From SHWC01 sp050173345 (GTDB lineage Bacteria > Pseudomonadota > Alphaproteobacteria > UBA828), in NCBI GenBank assembly GCA_050173345.1, contig JBFXKW010000002.1, positions 62,001 through 126,000 on the forward strand: 64,000 nt of DNA, given 5' to 3'. This document shows positions 1-8,786 of the stretch, piece after piece (positions within the stretch are counted from its first letter, which is position 1; every line of letters begins with the position of its first letter). The notes beneath the pieces were generated by a model. That model saw nothing but the letters and a program-made list of their open reading frames with translations. It had not been told where the DNA came from and searched no databases. Made by a program: the position numbers and the translations under genes.

Positions 1-70
1 ACGCGGCGAGCAGCCCTACCCCCGCGAGCGCGGCGAGAACGACTCTCGAGCGAGATACGATGCCAAACAT
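1..70 (-). CDS. 5' end of a secreted protein gene (truncated by window edge)
   Basis: Only the first 23 codons are inside the window. The ATG at 70 is preceded by a strong ribosome binding site (GGAGGA, about 8 nt upstream), and the peptide begins MFGIVSRSRVV followed by an Ala/Leu/Gly-rich hydrophobic stretch. That is the n- and h-region of a Sec signal peptide. The gene lies downstream of, and in the same direction as, the LuxR-type regulator at 360-1109. By analogy with the second LuxR gene at 38 kb, which precedes an ABC substrate-binding protein, it could encode a periplasmic binding protein. That is inference from layout only. Confidence 0.6.
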   Translation of the reverse strand, partial: MFGIVSRSRVVLAALAGVGLLAA

Positions 71-270
71 CGACAGTCCTCCGTTGTTCTGGAATGCGTC
101 TGGTCGCGCCCCTTGTCGTGGCTGCCCGGCACGCTCATCGCGCCAGAGCGCCGCCACCCCCGCTGCCGGACCAGCCGCGCATGCCAATTCCCCCTGCCCA
201 CGGGATGCCGCCCGTCGAGCGCCGCGAGCCGAACGCTGACGACCGTCACATGGGTCACGAAAAGCTTACG

Positions 271-316
271 GCACCGGCGAATTGATGCAGTAGCTACCCG
301 AAAGCACCGGCGAGTT
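271..316. promoter_or_regulatory. Direct repeat upstream of the left-edge gene
   Basis: GCACCGGCGAATT at 271-283 recurs as GCACCGGCGAGTT at 304-316, 12 of 13 identical, with a period of 33 bp (about three helical turns). It lies in the 289-bp gap between the luxR stop and the start at 70, where the promoter of the left-edge gene should be. A dimer-binding site on one face of the helix is plausible but unproven. Nothing else distinctive is visible in this gap. Confidence 0.3.
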
Positions 317-359
317 CGGGTTAACCAGAAAAGGTAGGGTACCTCGTCTGGGAGGGGCG

Positions 360-1109
360 CTACTCGGGGTGCAGCAGGCCGAGCTGCGTCGCCTTGGCGA
401 CCGCCTGCGTGCGGTTGTTGGCGCCGAGCTTGTTGATGGCGTTCTTGAGGTGCAGCCGCACCGTCTCGACCGAGCGATCGAGGATGTTGGCGACATCCTG
501 CGCGGTACGGCCTCCGGCCGACCAGCGCAGGCACTCGATCTCGCGCGGGCTGAGCCGCACCGACATCGCGCACGGCACCTGGGCCTCTAACCCCCTGTCA
601 TGGATCGACTTGTGAAAGAGGTGGGTGAGCCGGAACATCGATTCATAGGTGCGCTCGCGGATGCCGAGCCAGTCCGCCCGGCTGCGATCGACGATCGCGC
701 TCACCACGGCGAAGCGGCCGCCCGGCAGGTGCAGCGGGATCGTCATGCCGCGCCCGAGCCCGAAATCCGCCAGGTAGTGCCACGCCTGGCGCTCGATCGG
801 ATGCAGCGTCTCGCGGCTCTGGACGTCGTTCCAGTCGAACGGCAGCGTGCCTTCGAAGCAGGCGCGATAATAGGGGTCGAACGAGCCGAAGCGCTCCCAG
901 CCGGCCTCCCAGCCCTTCGGGAAGTTCCGCACGTTCAGCTTGAGCGGAATCCACTCGCCGTCCGGCAGCCGCGGCGGCATGCGCTGATAGGCATAGAGCA
1001 CCTGCGTGTAGCCGAGATCGCCGACGATGCCCATCAAGCGGTCCAGGCAATCGTCGAAGCTCTCCCCGCGGTCCAGCTCGGCCGCATATCCGTCGAGTGT
1101 CAGGGCCAT
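360..1109 (-). CDS. LuxR-family transcriptional regulator with autoinducer-binding domain (LuxR solo)
   Basis: 249 residues, the usual LuxR/TraR length. The N-terminal two thirds (about 15-170) match the autoinducer-binding fold: Asp78-Pro79 and Trp93 sit where ligand-pocket residues of TraR-type receptors are expected. A LuxR-type helix-turn-helix follows at about 185-246 (LSPREIECLRW, then ETVRLHLKNAINKLG). No luxI-type synthase is in the window, so it is a solo as far as can be seen. It is divergent from the urease operon across a 300-bp gap containing a near-perfect palindrome, so control of ure is a reasonable inference. It resembles the second LuxR protein at 38041-38775 in the PYY-ACF-FDW and AW-YLADFGL blocks, so the two are paralogues. 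Confidence 0.85.
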   Translation of the reverse strand: MALTLDGYAAELDRGESFDDCLDRLMGIVGDLGYTQVLYAYQRMPPRLPDGEWIPLKLNVRNFPKGWEAGWERFGSFDPYYRACFEGTLPFDWNDVQSRETLHPIERQAWHYLADFGLGRGMTIPLHLPGGRFAVVSAIVDRSRADWLGIRERTYESMFRLTHLFHKSIHDRGLEAQVPCAMSVRLSPREIECLRWSAGGRTAQDVANILDRSVETVRLHLKNAINKLGANNRTQAVAKATQLGLLHPE

Positions 1110-1409
1110 GGCAACCTCCCTTTGCTGCCCTTCGCGCGCGGGGGGACCGCGAAGCCCGATTTAGCAGGCACCGCCCCGCGCCGGGGCGGCCTGATGATGC
1201 ATGAAGAGCGCATCGTAGTCCGCGTCGCGGCGGAATCCAATGCGGCACTGAGGCGAGCCGCCGCTCCTACCCTCCCCAATTTGGGGAGCCTGTTATGGGG
1301 GCTACTCAGGGCCGCGCCGACACCGAGAATTGGCCATCGGAAGCGCCCGGTGCGTCGCGTCGTGAACGTGAACGCCCGTCGCGCCCCACGGAGCCGAAGG
1401 GGAAGGCGC
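1110..1409. other. Divergent luxR/ureA intergenic region
   Basis: A 300-bp non-coding gap between the divergent starts of the LuxR-type gene and ureA. It must hold both promoters. The only strong structure I see is the palindrome at 1272-1288, about 122 bp before ureA. A purine-rich ribosome binding site (GAAGGGGAAGG) precedes the ureA ATG. No riboswitch-like fold was recognised. Confidence 0.6.
1272..1288. promoter_or_regulatory. Near-perfect palindrome, candidate LuxR-type operator
   Basis: CTCCCCAATTTGGGGAG: two perfect 8-bp arms around one central base. Size and symmetry fit a lux-box-like dimer site. It lies 163 bp from the luxR start and 122 bp from ureA. Assignment to this regulator is inference. 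Confidence 0.4.
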
Positions 1410-1721
1410 ATGCATCTGACCGTACGCGAGGAGGAGCGGATTCAACTCTGGAGCGCCGCCGAGATGGCGCGGCGCCGGCTCGAACGCGGCGTCAAGCTGA
1501 ACTATCCCGAGGCGGTCGCCCTGATCTGCGACGAGATCCTGGAGCGCGCGCGCGAGGGCAGCATCCCCATGCTGACCGACATGATGGAGTACGGCGCGAC
1601 CATCCTGAAGAAGGAGCATGTCATGGAGGGCGTGCAGCAGATGATGAAGATCGTGCAGGTCGAGGCGATGTTCCCGGACGGCACGAAGCTCGTCACCGTG
1701 ATGAACCCGATCCGCGATTGA
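1410..1721 (+). CDS. ureA: Urease gamma subunit
   Basis: 103 residues, full length for a separate UreA. It carries the family blocks LNYPEAVALICDEILE, HVMEGVQQMMK and FPDGTKLVTVMNPI. It is a structural subunit of the nickel urease that hydrolyses urea to ammonia and carbamate in the cytoplasm. The ATG at 1410 is chosen because homology begins there and a ribosome binding site (GGGGAAGG) precedes it; the frame stays open far upstream but without family similarity. It is followed by ureB after 29 bp. Several positions differ from typical enterobacterial UreA, as in the other subunits here. Confidence 0.95.
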   Translation: MHLTVREEERIQLWSAAEMARRRLERGVKLNYPEAVALICDEILERAREGSIPMLTDMMEYGATILKKEHVMEGVQQMMKIVQVEAMFPDGTKLVTVMNPIRD

Positions 1722-1750
1722 CGCATCGCAAGAACGCCGAGGACGCCGAC

Positions 1751-2263
1751 ATGGCACAGAAGAAATGGTCCCCACCGCCGCTGCCGAAATCCGTCGTGCC
1801 GAAGGAGGCCTTCGACGTCGGCGAGCCGGCGATGTGCGGCGTGATCGAGTTCGCCGCCGGCGACATCGAGATCAACCAGGGCCGGCCGACCAGGGAGATC
1901 GTCATGATTAACACGGGCGACCGGCCGATCCAGATCGGCGCCCACTATCACCTCGCGGAATGCAACAAGGCGATGGCGTTCGACCGCGAGGCGGCGTTCG
2001 GCATGCGGCTCGACATTCCGAGCGGCACCGCGGTGCGCTTCGAGCCCGGCCAGAGCCGCAAGGTCACCATCACCAGCTTCGTCGGCCGCCAGGTCGCCTA
2101 CGGCATGAACAACATGACCAACGGCACCACGCGCTCCGACATCATCAGGCATCAGACCATGCAGCGGCTCAAGGCCAACGGATACTGCTTCGAGGGCGAG
2201 CGCTTCGCCGCCCGCGCGCCGGCCGACAAGCGCTTCGGCGCGCCGAAGAGCGGCAAGAAGTAG
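1751..2263 (+). CDS. ureB: Urease beta subunit (with N- and C-terminal extensions)
   Basis: 170 residues, against roughly 100 for the common stand-alone UreB. The core, about residues 28-125, has the family pattern (GDRPIQIGAHYHLAE, FDREAAFGMRLDIPSGTAVRFEPGQ). An N-terminal extension of about 30 residues (Pro/Lys rich) and a C-terminal extension of about 45 residues (basic, ending KSGKK) are unusual. It joins UreA and UreC in the urease trimer. It lies 29 bp after ureA and 27 bp before ureC, so the three are co-transcribed. Confidence 0.93.
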   Translation: MAQKKWSPPPLPKSVVPKEAFDVGEPAMCGVIEFAAGDIEINQGRPTREIVMINTGDRPIQIGAHYHLAECNKAMAFDREAAFGMRLDIPSGTAVRFEPGQSRKVTITSFVGRQVAYGMNNMTNGTTRSDIIRHQTMQRLKANGYCFEGERFAARAPADKRFGAPKSGKK

Positions 2264-2290
2264 CGCCGAGCCGAGCCAGGGAGAGGCCCC

Positions 2291-4003
2291 ATGAGCATGT
2301 CGATCAAGCGCCCGGACTATGCGGCGCAATACGGCCCGACCACGGGCGACCGCATCCACCTTGCCGATACCGGCCTCGTCGCCGAGATCGAGCATGACTA
2401 CACGACCTATGGCGACGAGCTCGTGTTCGGCGGCGGCAAGACGATCCGCGACGGCATGGGCCAGGCCTCGAAATGGAAGGCGAGCGACGGCGCGCTCGAC
2501 ATCGTGGTCACCAACGCGGTGATCATCGACCCCTTCCTCGGCATCGTGAAGGGCGACATCGGCATCAAGGACGGCAAGATCGTCGGAGTCGGCAAGTCGG
2601 GCAACCCGGACACCATGAACATCACGCCCGGCCTGATCGTCTCGCCCAACACCGACATTCTCTCGGTCGAGGGCATGATCTGCACGCCGGGCTTCGTCGA
2701 CATCCACCCGCACTTTGATTCGGTGCAGCAGCTCTACGAGTACCAAAATTCGGGCTTCACGACCGTGATCGGCGGCGGCTCGGGGCCGAAGACGGTCGGC
2801 ATCGAGTGCCCCGGCGTCTGGAGCCTGCATCGCATGCTCGAGGCGATGGCCGACATCCCGCTCAACTTCGGCAATTTCGGCAAGGGCAACGCGGCGACCA
2901 AGGGCGCGCTCATCGAGCAGGTGGTAATCGGCGGCGCGACCGGCCTCAAGATCCACGAGGACTGGTCGTCCTCGCCGGCCGCCATCGAATCCACGATGGA
3001 CCTCGCCGACGAGCTCGACTTCCAGGTCCAGATCCACGCCGACACGCTGAACGAGACCGGCTATTACGAAGACACGCTCGCCGCCATCAACGGCCGCGTC
3101 ATGCATATCTATCACTGCGAGGGCGCCGGCGGCGGCAACGCGCCCGACATCATGCGCTGCGTGATGGAGCCGAACCTGCTGCCCTCCTCCACCAACCCGA
3201 CCAACCCGTTCTCGATCAACACGTACGACGAGGAGATCGACATGTTGATCACCTGCCACAACCTCAACAAGAACGTGCCGACCGACATCGCCTTCATCCA
3301 GGGCCGCGCCCGCGCCGAGACCATGCGCGCCGAGGACGTGCTGCACGATGTCGGCGCGATCTCGATGATCGGCTCGGACAGCCAGGGGGTCGGCCGCGCG
3401 GCCGAGAGCGCGCAGCGCTCCTTCCAGCTCGCCGCGGTCAACAAGGTGCGCTTCGGCCGGCTGCCCGAGGACGGCGCGAACAACGACAATTTCCGCATCC
3501 GCCGCTACCTCGCCAAGGTGACCATCAACCCGGCGATCACCTTCGGCGTCGATTCCTATGTCGGCTCGATCACGCCCGGCAAGCTCGCGGACCTGGTGTT
3601 CTGGCGGCCCGGCTTCTTCATCGCCAAGCCCGAGGTTACCGTGAAGGGCGGCTTCATCAGCCATGCCGTGATGGGCGACCCCGCCGGCTCGCTGATGACC
3701 TGCCAGCCCCTGAAATACCGCCCGCAATATGGCTCGTTCGGCGCCAATGCCGGGCGCCTGAGCTGTTCGTTCGTCACCCAGGCGGCGCTCGACGCCGGCC
3801 TCGAGGGGCGGCTCCGCTCGCACCAGACGCTGGTGCCGGTCAAGCGCACGCGCACCATCTCGAAGCGCGACATGGTGCACAACGACGCGATGCCCGACAT
3901 CGAAATCGACCCCGAGACCTACAATGTCTATATGAACGGCGAGCGCATCACGGTCGCGCCGGCCAAGACCCTGCCGCTCACCCAGCTTTTCTACTTCCGG
4001 TAG
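2291..4003 (+). CDS. ureC: Urease alpha subunit (catalytic)
   Basis: 570 residues, normal UreC length. It holds the dinickel site that hydrolyses urea. Ligands visible: His139 and His141 (DIHPHF), the lysine to be carbamylated Lys220 with His222 (GLKIHEDW), His249 (IHADT), His275 (YHCEGAGGG) and Asp363 (GSDSQ). The mobile flap keeps Cys322-His323 (ITCHN). Differences from classical urease include HPHF where IHWIC is usual, GGGNAPD for GGGHAPD and CHN for CHH. All catalytic residues are kept, so activity is expected, but the protein belongs to a divergent branch. The ATG at 2291 follows AGGGAGAGG. Confidence 0.95.
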   Translation: MSMSIKRPDYAAQYGPTTGDRIHLADTGLVAEIEHDYTTYGDELVFGGGKTIRDGMGQASKWKASDGALDIVVTNAVIIDPFLGIVKGDIGIKDGKIVGVGKSGNPDTMNITPGLIVSPNTDILSVEGMICTPGFVDIHPHFDSVQQLYEYQNSGFTTVIGGGSGPKTVGIECPGVWSLHRMLEAMADIPLNFGNFGKGNAATKGALIEQVVIGGATGLKIHEDWSSSPAAIESTMDLADELDFQVQIHADTLNETGYYEDTLAAINGRVMHIYHCEGAGGGNAPDIMRCVMEPNLLPSSTNPTNPFSINTYDEEIDMLITCHNLNKNVPTDIAFIQGRARAETMRAEDVLHDVGAISMIGSDSQGVGRAAESAQRSFQLAAVNKVRFGRLPEDGANNDNFRIRRYLAKVTINPAITFGVDSYVGSITPGKLADLVFWRPGFFIAKPEVTVKGGFISHAVMGDPAGSLMTCQPLKYRPQYGSFGANAGRLSCSFVTQAALDAGLEGRLRSHQTLVPVKRTRTISKRDMVHNDAMPDIEIDPETYNVYMNGERITVAPAKTLPLTQLFYFR

Positions 4004-4080
4004 GGGCCTCGGCACCGACGATCCGTTTGCCCTGGCGGCTTGCCCGAGCGAAGATAGCGCCGCGCGCCAAGGAACCTCGG

Positions 4081-4605
4081 ATGTCCATCGTCGAGCGCAT
4101 CATCGGCCATATCGACACGCTCTCGCCGCGGCCGGAGCGGATCGACCGCGTGATGCTGACCTCGGAGGAGCGGGCAAGCGCGCACATGGTCGCCCATTCG
4201 GAAGCCGGCCGCTCGGTCAGGCTGTCGCTGCCGCGCGGCACCGAACTCAACGACGGCGACGTGCTGGCGGTCGAGGGCGATACCGCGCTGGTGGTCGCCG
4301 CCGCGCCGGAGGACCTCTTCATCGTGCGGCCGAAGGATGCCTACGAGGCCGGCGTCGCCGGCTACCAGCTCGGCAATCTGCACCGCCCGGTGCGCTTCGC
4401 CGAGGCGGCCATGCTGACGCCCGCCGACCCGATGGTGGCCGACTTGCTGAAGCGTCTCGGCGTCGCGTTCGAGGTGCGCCGGGCGCCGTTCGTCGGCCAG
4501 CGCTACGGCGCCTATGCCGGGCACCATCATCACGGCCCGGGCGACCACGATCATCACCACGCGCACGAACATCCTGCGCATGAGCACGGCTCGCACGAGG
4601 GTTGA
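4081..4605 (+). CDS. ureE: Urease accessory nickel metallochaperone UreE
   Basis: 174 residues. UreE binds nickel and hands it to UreG during urease maturation. The peptide-binding N-terminal domain is followed by the metal-binding domain with GNLH (His101, the interface nickel ligand of the family). The tail (148-174) holds 13 histidines, a nickel-storage tail like that of Klebsiella UreE. It begins 77 bp after ureC. Its stop overlaps a possible TTG start of ureF. Confidence 0.93.
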   Translation: MSIVERIIGHIDTLSPRPERIDRVMLTSEERASAHMVAHSEAGRSVRLSLPRGTELNDGDVLAVEGDTALVVAAAPEDLFIVRPKDAYEAGVAGYQLGNLHRPVRFAEAAMLTPADPMVADLLKRLGVAFEVRRAPFVGQRYGAYAGHHHHGPGDHDHHHAHEHPAHEHGSHEG

Positions 4606-4613
4606 GCGCGGCC

Positions 4614-5300
4614 ATGCTCGATCCGCTGCTGACGCTGCTCCAGGTCGCGAACGCCGCCTTCCCGACCGGCGCGTTCAACCACTCCTACGGCTTCGAGACG
4701 CTGATCGAGCGCGGCGAGATCAAGGACGCGGCGAGCCTCGAAGCGCATTGCCGGGACTGGCTGCGCCATGCGGTAGCGCCGGCCGACGGCGCGGCGGCGG
4801 CGCTCGCGCACCGGGCGCAGCGCGACGGCGACCTCGAAACGCTGACCGCGATCGACGATGCGGTCGGCGCGCTCAAGCTGGCGCGCGAGGCGCGCGAAGC
4901 CTCGGCCAAGACCGGCCGCGCGCTCCATGTCGCGCTGCGCGAGGTGTTCGACGGGGCGGACCTCTCCCTGCTCGACGCCATGACCCGAAGCGGCCGCAGC
5001 GAAGGCCACCAGGCGGTGATCTTCGGCGCCGGCGCCGCCGCGCTCGGCATCTCGCGGGCCGATGCCGTGCTCGCCTTTCTCCAAACCGCGCTCGGCAACA
5101 TGGCCTCGGTGGGCGCGCGGCTGATCCCGCTCGGCCAGGTCGAGACGCAGCGCATCGTGACGCACGCCCAGCGGACGATCAGGGACGCCGCCGACGTCGC
5201 GATGTCGCGCCCGCTCGGCATGCTCGGCGCCGCCGCCATCGTCTACGACATCGCGGCGATGGAGCACGAGCGCCTGCCGACCCGGCTCTGCATGTCGTGA
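4614..5300 (+). CDS. ureF: Urease accessory protein UreF
   Basis: 228 residues from the ATG at 4614; a TTG at 4602 overlapping the ureE stop would add four residues. All-helical UreF family pattern: FPTGAFNHSYGFET near the N-terminus and GNMASVGARLIPLGQ near the C-terminus. UreF bridges UreD-bound apo-urease and UreG and promotes GTP-dependent nickel delivery. It is placed in the ure operon directly after ureE. A 172-bp gap with a palindromic repeat separates it from ureG. Confidence 0.92.
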   Translation: MLDPLLTLLQVANAAFPTGAFNHSYGFETLIERGEIKDAASLEAHCRDWLRHAVAPADGAAAALAHRAQRDGDLETLTAIDDAVGALKLAREAREASAKTGRALHVALREVFDGADLSLLDAMTRSGRSEGHQAVIFGAGAAALGISRADAVLAFLQTALGNMASVGARLIPLGQVETQRIVTHAQRTIRDAADVAMSRPLGMLGAAAIVYDIAAMEHERLPTRLCMS

Positions 5301-5341
5301 GTGGGTTCGCGATGCACGCGCACCACGACGCTTCCCTTGTC

Positions 5342-5415
5342 GTCATTGCCGGGCTTGACCCGGCAATCCAGAGCGGCGGCAAGAGCTGGATGCCCGGGTC
5401 AAGCCCGGGCATGAC
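5342..5415. repeat. Dispersed palindromic repeat pair (REP/BIME-like) between ureF and ureG
   Basis: Two 30-nt units in inverted orientation (5342-5371 and 5386-5415), about 27 of 30 positions complementary to each other, joined by 14 nt. Each unit is itself a hairpin: GCCGGG-CTTGA-CCCGGC and GCCCGGG-TCAAG-CCCGGGC. The core CGGGCTTGACCCG is, from general knowledge, widespread in intergenic DNA of many Rhizobiales-type genomes. A further hairpin, GGCGCGC-GAAT-GCGCGCC, follows at 5428-5445. Together they fill the only long gap inside the ure operon. Confidence 0.85.
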
Positions 5416-5472
5416 GGAGTTGAGGCCGGCGCGCGAATGCGCGCCGTGGATTGGTCTGAGAGGTAACGGATC

Positions 5473-6099
<627 letters not shown>

Positions 6100-6129
6100 C
6101 GCTGGACGCAAGGCTTGCCCGGCTCCGCC

Positions 6130-6993
6130 ATGACCGCTCTCGTCACCCCCGATCCCGAATGGATCGTCGGCAAGCATGGCCTGCTCAACCTGCGGGCGCT
6201 GCGCCGCAACGGCCGCACCGAGATCGACCCGCATAGCTGGCGCATCCCGCTGCAATGGCAGGGCTATCACTACCAGGATCATGACGACCAGCCGTTCGTG
6301 CTGATCCTCAACAGTGCAGGCGGCTTCGTCGAGGGCGACGTCGCCGAGATTCACGTCACGCTCGAGGCCGGCACGCGCATGCTCGCCACCGGCACCGGCG
6401 CGAGCCGCTTCTACAAATGCCCCGGCGGCGCGGTCTCGCAGGAGCTCTTCACCGCCGAGGTCGGCGACGGCGCGCTTTTCGAGTACCTGCCGGACGAGGC
6501 GATCCCGTTCGCGGAGAGCCGCGTCGAGCGCCGCACCGTCATCTCACTCGCCGAGAGCGCCCGGCTGTTCGCGAGCGACATCGTGGCGGCGGGCCGCATC
6601 CACTATGGTGCCGCGGGCGAGGCGTTCGCGTTTTCGAGCCTGCTCTCCGAGATCGAGGTCAGGCGCACGGGCCGCAGCCTCGCGCTCGACCGGCTGGTCG
6701 CGGCAAGCCCGGACGAGGTCGCCGCGCTGCGCCGCCTGTGGGCGAACGCCAACCACATGATCACCGTGATCGCGGTGGCGCCCGACCTGCCGCCCGGCAT
6801 CGAGGACGAGGCCGTCGATGCGCTCAGGCACGCGCCGGTCGTGCGCGCCGGAGCGAGCCGGATCGGGCCGATGATCGTCGCCCGCGCCCTCGCGAACGAA
6901 ACCTACGAGGCGCACGAGACCGTGTTCGCGCTGTGGCGCGTGCTGCGACCGGCGCTCGCCGGCAAACCGGCCCGTCCCATCCGCAAGTCATAA
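6130..6993 (+). CDS. ureD: Urease accessory protein UreD (UreH)
   Basis: 287 residues from the ATG at 6130; a TTG at 6115 is a weaker alternative. UreD is the scaffold that binds apo-urease and recruits UreF and UreG. Family blocks: FVLILNSAGGFVEGD, TRMLATGTGASRFYK and FEYLPDEAIPFAES. In many proteobacteria ureD begins the operon; here it is last, giving the order ureABCEFGD. It converges on the alpha/beta-hydrolase gene with only 3 bp between stops. Confidence 0.92.
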   Translation: MTALVTPDPEWIVGKHGLLNLRALRRNGRTEIDPHSWRIPLQWQGYHYQDHDDQPFVLILNSAGGFVEGDVAEIHVTLEAGTRMLATGTGASRFYKCPGGAVSQELFTAEVGDGALFEYLPDEAIPFAESRVERRTVISLAESARLFASDIVAAGRIHYGAAGEAFAFSSLLSEIEVRRTGRSLALDRLVAASPDEVAALRRLWANANHMITVIAVAPDLPPGIEDEAVDALRHAPVVRAGASRIGPMIVARALANETYEAHETVFALWRVLRPALAGKPARPIRKS

Positions 6994-6996
6994 GAG

Positions 6997-8016
6997 TCAG
7001 CGCGCGAGCAAAGCCCGGATGGAATCGCCGAGGAACGCGTTGCAGTCCGGGTCGATGCCGACCTCCGAGAAGTGCCCCCACATGCCGGGGATGATGCGCA
7101 GCTCGGCGTCGGGCATGCGCGCGGCCTCCCACGCCATGTCCTCGGCCGGGAAGTAGAGGTCCCGCTCGCCCGGGCTCAGCACCGCCTTGGCGCGGATCGC
7201 ACCGAGCGCGCGTTCGAGATCGCCGTCATAGCCGGGCGTCCTGGCGATGTCGGCGGTCTGCCAGGTGTGGAGCTGGCTCAGCAGGTCGTTGGCGTCGAGC
7301 TTGACGAAATAGGCTTCCCAGAAATCGACCAGGAAGCTGTCGATGTCGGCGAAGCCCATGCTCTTGTAGAGCCCGTTGCGATAGAACGCCTGCGAGAGCG
7401 CCCAGCCCGCCCAGACGCGGCCGATCGCGCGGAGGCCCACTTCGGGTGGCCTGTAGTAGTCGCCATGGACGAACGCCGGGTCGGCCAGCAGCGCCGCCTT
7501 GGCGCCGGCGAGGAAGACGTAGCAATGCGGGCTGACCCGCGCCGCGCCGCAGCAAGGCGCGATGCGCTCGACCAGCTCAGGGTAGGCGAGCCCCCACTGA
7601 TAGGCCTGGAAGGCGCCCATCGAGCCGCCGATCACGAGCCGGATGCGGCGGACGTCGAACCGCTCGGCAAGCAGCCGGGCCTGCGCGCGCACATTGTCCT
7701 GGATCGTGATCGCCGGGAAGCGGCCGCGGTCGAACGGTGCCGGCGTGTTCGACGGCGAGGAGGAGAGGCCGTTCGCGAACATGCTCGGCGCGACGATGAA
7801 ATAGTCGCGCGTGTCGAGCGGCTTGCCGTCGCCGATCAGCCATTCGAGGTCGGCATGCGTGCCGGTGAACCAGGTCGGGAACACGATGACGTTGTCGCGC
7901 GCGGCGTTGAGCGTGCCATAGGTGGCGTAGGCGAGCCGCGCATCGGGCAGCACCTCGCCGCCATCGAGCGCGAAGTCGCCGAGCGCGAACAGCGCGTGCG
8001 GGGTAGCACCGGTCAT
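6997..8016 (-). CDS. Alpha/beta-hydrolase of the homoserine O-acetyltransferase (MetX-like) family
   Basis: 339 residues. The nucleophile elbow GGSMGAFQAYQW puts Ser132 as nucleophile; Asp286 (GERDLYFP) and His315 (MWGHFSE) complete the triad. The MetX-type start DARLAYATYGTLN is present. Genes of this shape outside methionine operons often act as esterases or acyltransferases of unknown substrate, and no methionine gene is nearby. Its start overlaps the SDR stop by 4 nt, making it the last gene of the RbsABC-like transporter operon. A role in processing the imported compound is inferred. Confidence 0.75.
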   Translation of the reverse strand: MTGATPHALFALGDFALDGGEVLPDARLAYATYGTLNAARDNVIVFPTWFTGTHADLEWLIGDGKPLDTRDYFIVAPSMFANGLSSSPSNTPAPFDRGRFPAITIQDNVRAQARLLAERFDVRRIRLVIGGSMGAFQAYQWGLAYPELVERIAPCCGAARVSPHCYVFLAGAKAALLADPAFVHGDYYRPPEVGLRAIGRVWAGWALSQAFYRNGLYKSMGFADIDSFLVDFWEAYFVKLDANDLLSQLHTWQTADIARTPGYDGDLERALGAIRAKAVLSPGERDLYFPAEDMAWEAARMPDAELRIIPGMWGHFSEVGIDPDCNAFLGDSIRALLAR

Positions 8017-8762
8017 AGCGCCGCCATCCCGCCATCGACCATGTAGTTGCCGGCGGCGACGAAGCTCGCCTCGTCGGAGGCGAGGAAGGCGATCATCGGC
8101 GCGACCTCGTGCGGCTCGGCGCGGCGGCCGAGCGGCGTGAAGTCAACCAGCATCTTGGCCTCCTCCGGCGTCACGCCGCGCGACATCGGGGTATCGACAT
8201 AGCCGGGCAGCAGGCAGTTCACCCGGATGTTGTGCGGCGCATAGGTGACGCCGGCGTTCTTGGAGAGCATCACCGCCGCGCCCTTCGAGGTCTGATAGGC
8301 GGCGTTGTTGGCGACGCCCGACCAGCCCCAGACCGAAGAGACGTTGACGATGGCGCCCCCGCCGCGCTCGATCATGCCGGGGATCACGGCCTTCATGCCG
8401 AGGAACATGCCGAGCACGTTGCTCTCGAACGCGGCCCGCATGCCCTCGACCGTCTCCTCGTGCACCGGCCTGCCGCTGCCGAGCGCGCCCGCATTGTTGA
8501 TCAGCACGTTGGGCAGCCCGAAGCTTTCGATGCAGCGCGCGAGGCCTGCGGCCCAGGCCGCCTCGCTGCGCACGTCGAGCGTCGTGAAGCGCAGCGCGTT
8601 CGGGCTTTCGGCGAGCGCGGCATTGAGTTCGTCGCCGGGCTCCTTGATGTCCGCGGCGAGCACCCTGGCGCCCTCGGCGATGAAGAGAAGCGCGCTGGCC
8701 GCGCCGATCCCTGTCGAGGCCCCGGTGATGATCGCGATCTTGCCGTCGAGCCTTCCAGCCAT
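8013..8762 (-). CDS. SDR-family NAD(P)-dependent oxidoreductase
   Basis: 249 residues, the classical SDR length. Cofactor motif TGASTGIG at 13-20, NNAG at 89-92, catalytic Ser142 or Ser143 and the Tyr156-x3-Lys160 pair (YQTSK). It oxidises or reduces an alcohol/ketone on an unknown substrate in the cytoplasm. It follows the second permease of the CUT2-like transporter by 24 bp and overlaps the hydrolase by 4 nt, so it probably acts on the transported sugar-like compound. Confidence 0.88.
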   Translation of the reverse strand: MAGRLDGKIAIITGASTGIGAASALLFIAEGARVLAADIKEPGDELNAALAESPNALRFTTLDVRSEAAWAAGLARCIESFGLPNVLINNAGALGSGRPVHEETVEGMRAAFESNVLGMFLGMKAVIPGMIERGGGAIVNVSSVWGWSGVANNAAYQTSKGAAVMLSKNAGVTYAPHNIRVNCLLPGYVDTPMSRGVTPEEAKMLVDFTPLGRRAEPHEVAPMIAFLASDEASFVAAGNYMVDGGMAAL

Positions 8763-8786
8763 GTCGTCTCACCCTTGCTTGATCGT

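Noticed and set aside
1502..4015. An 837-codon open frame antisense to ureABC
   Set aside because: Mirror of conserved urease genes; no recognisable protein features.
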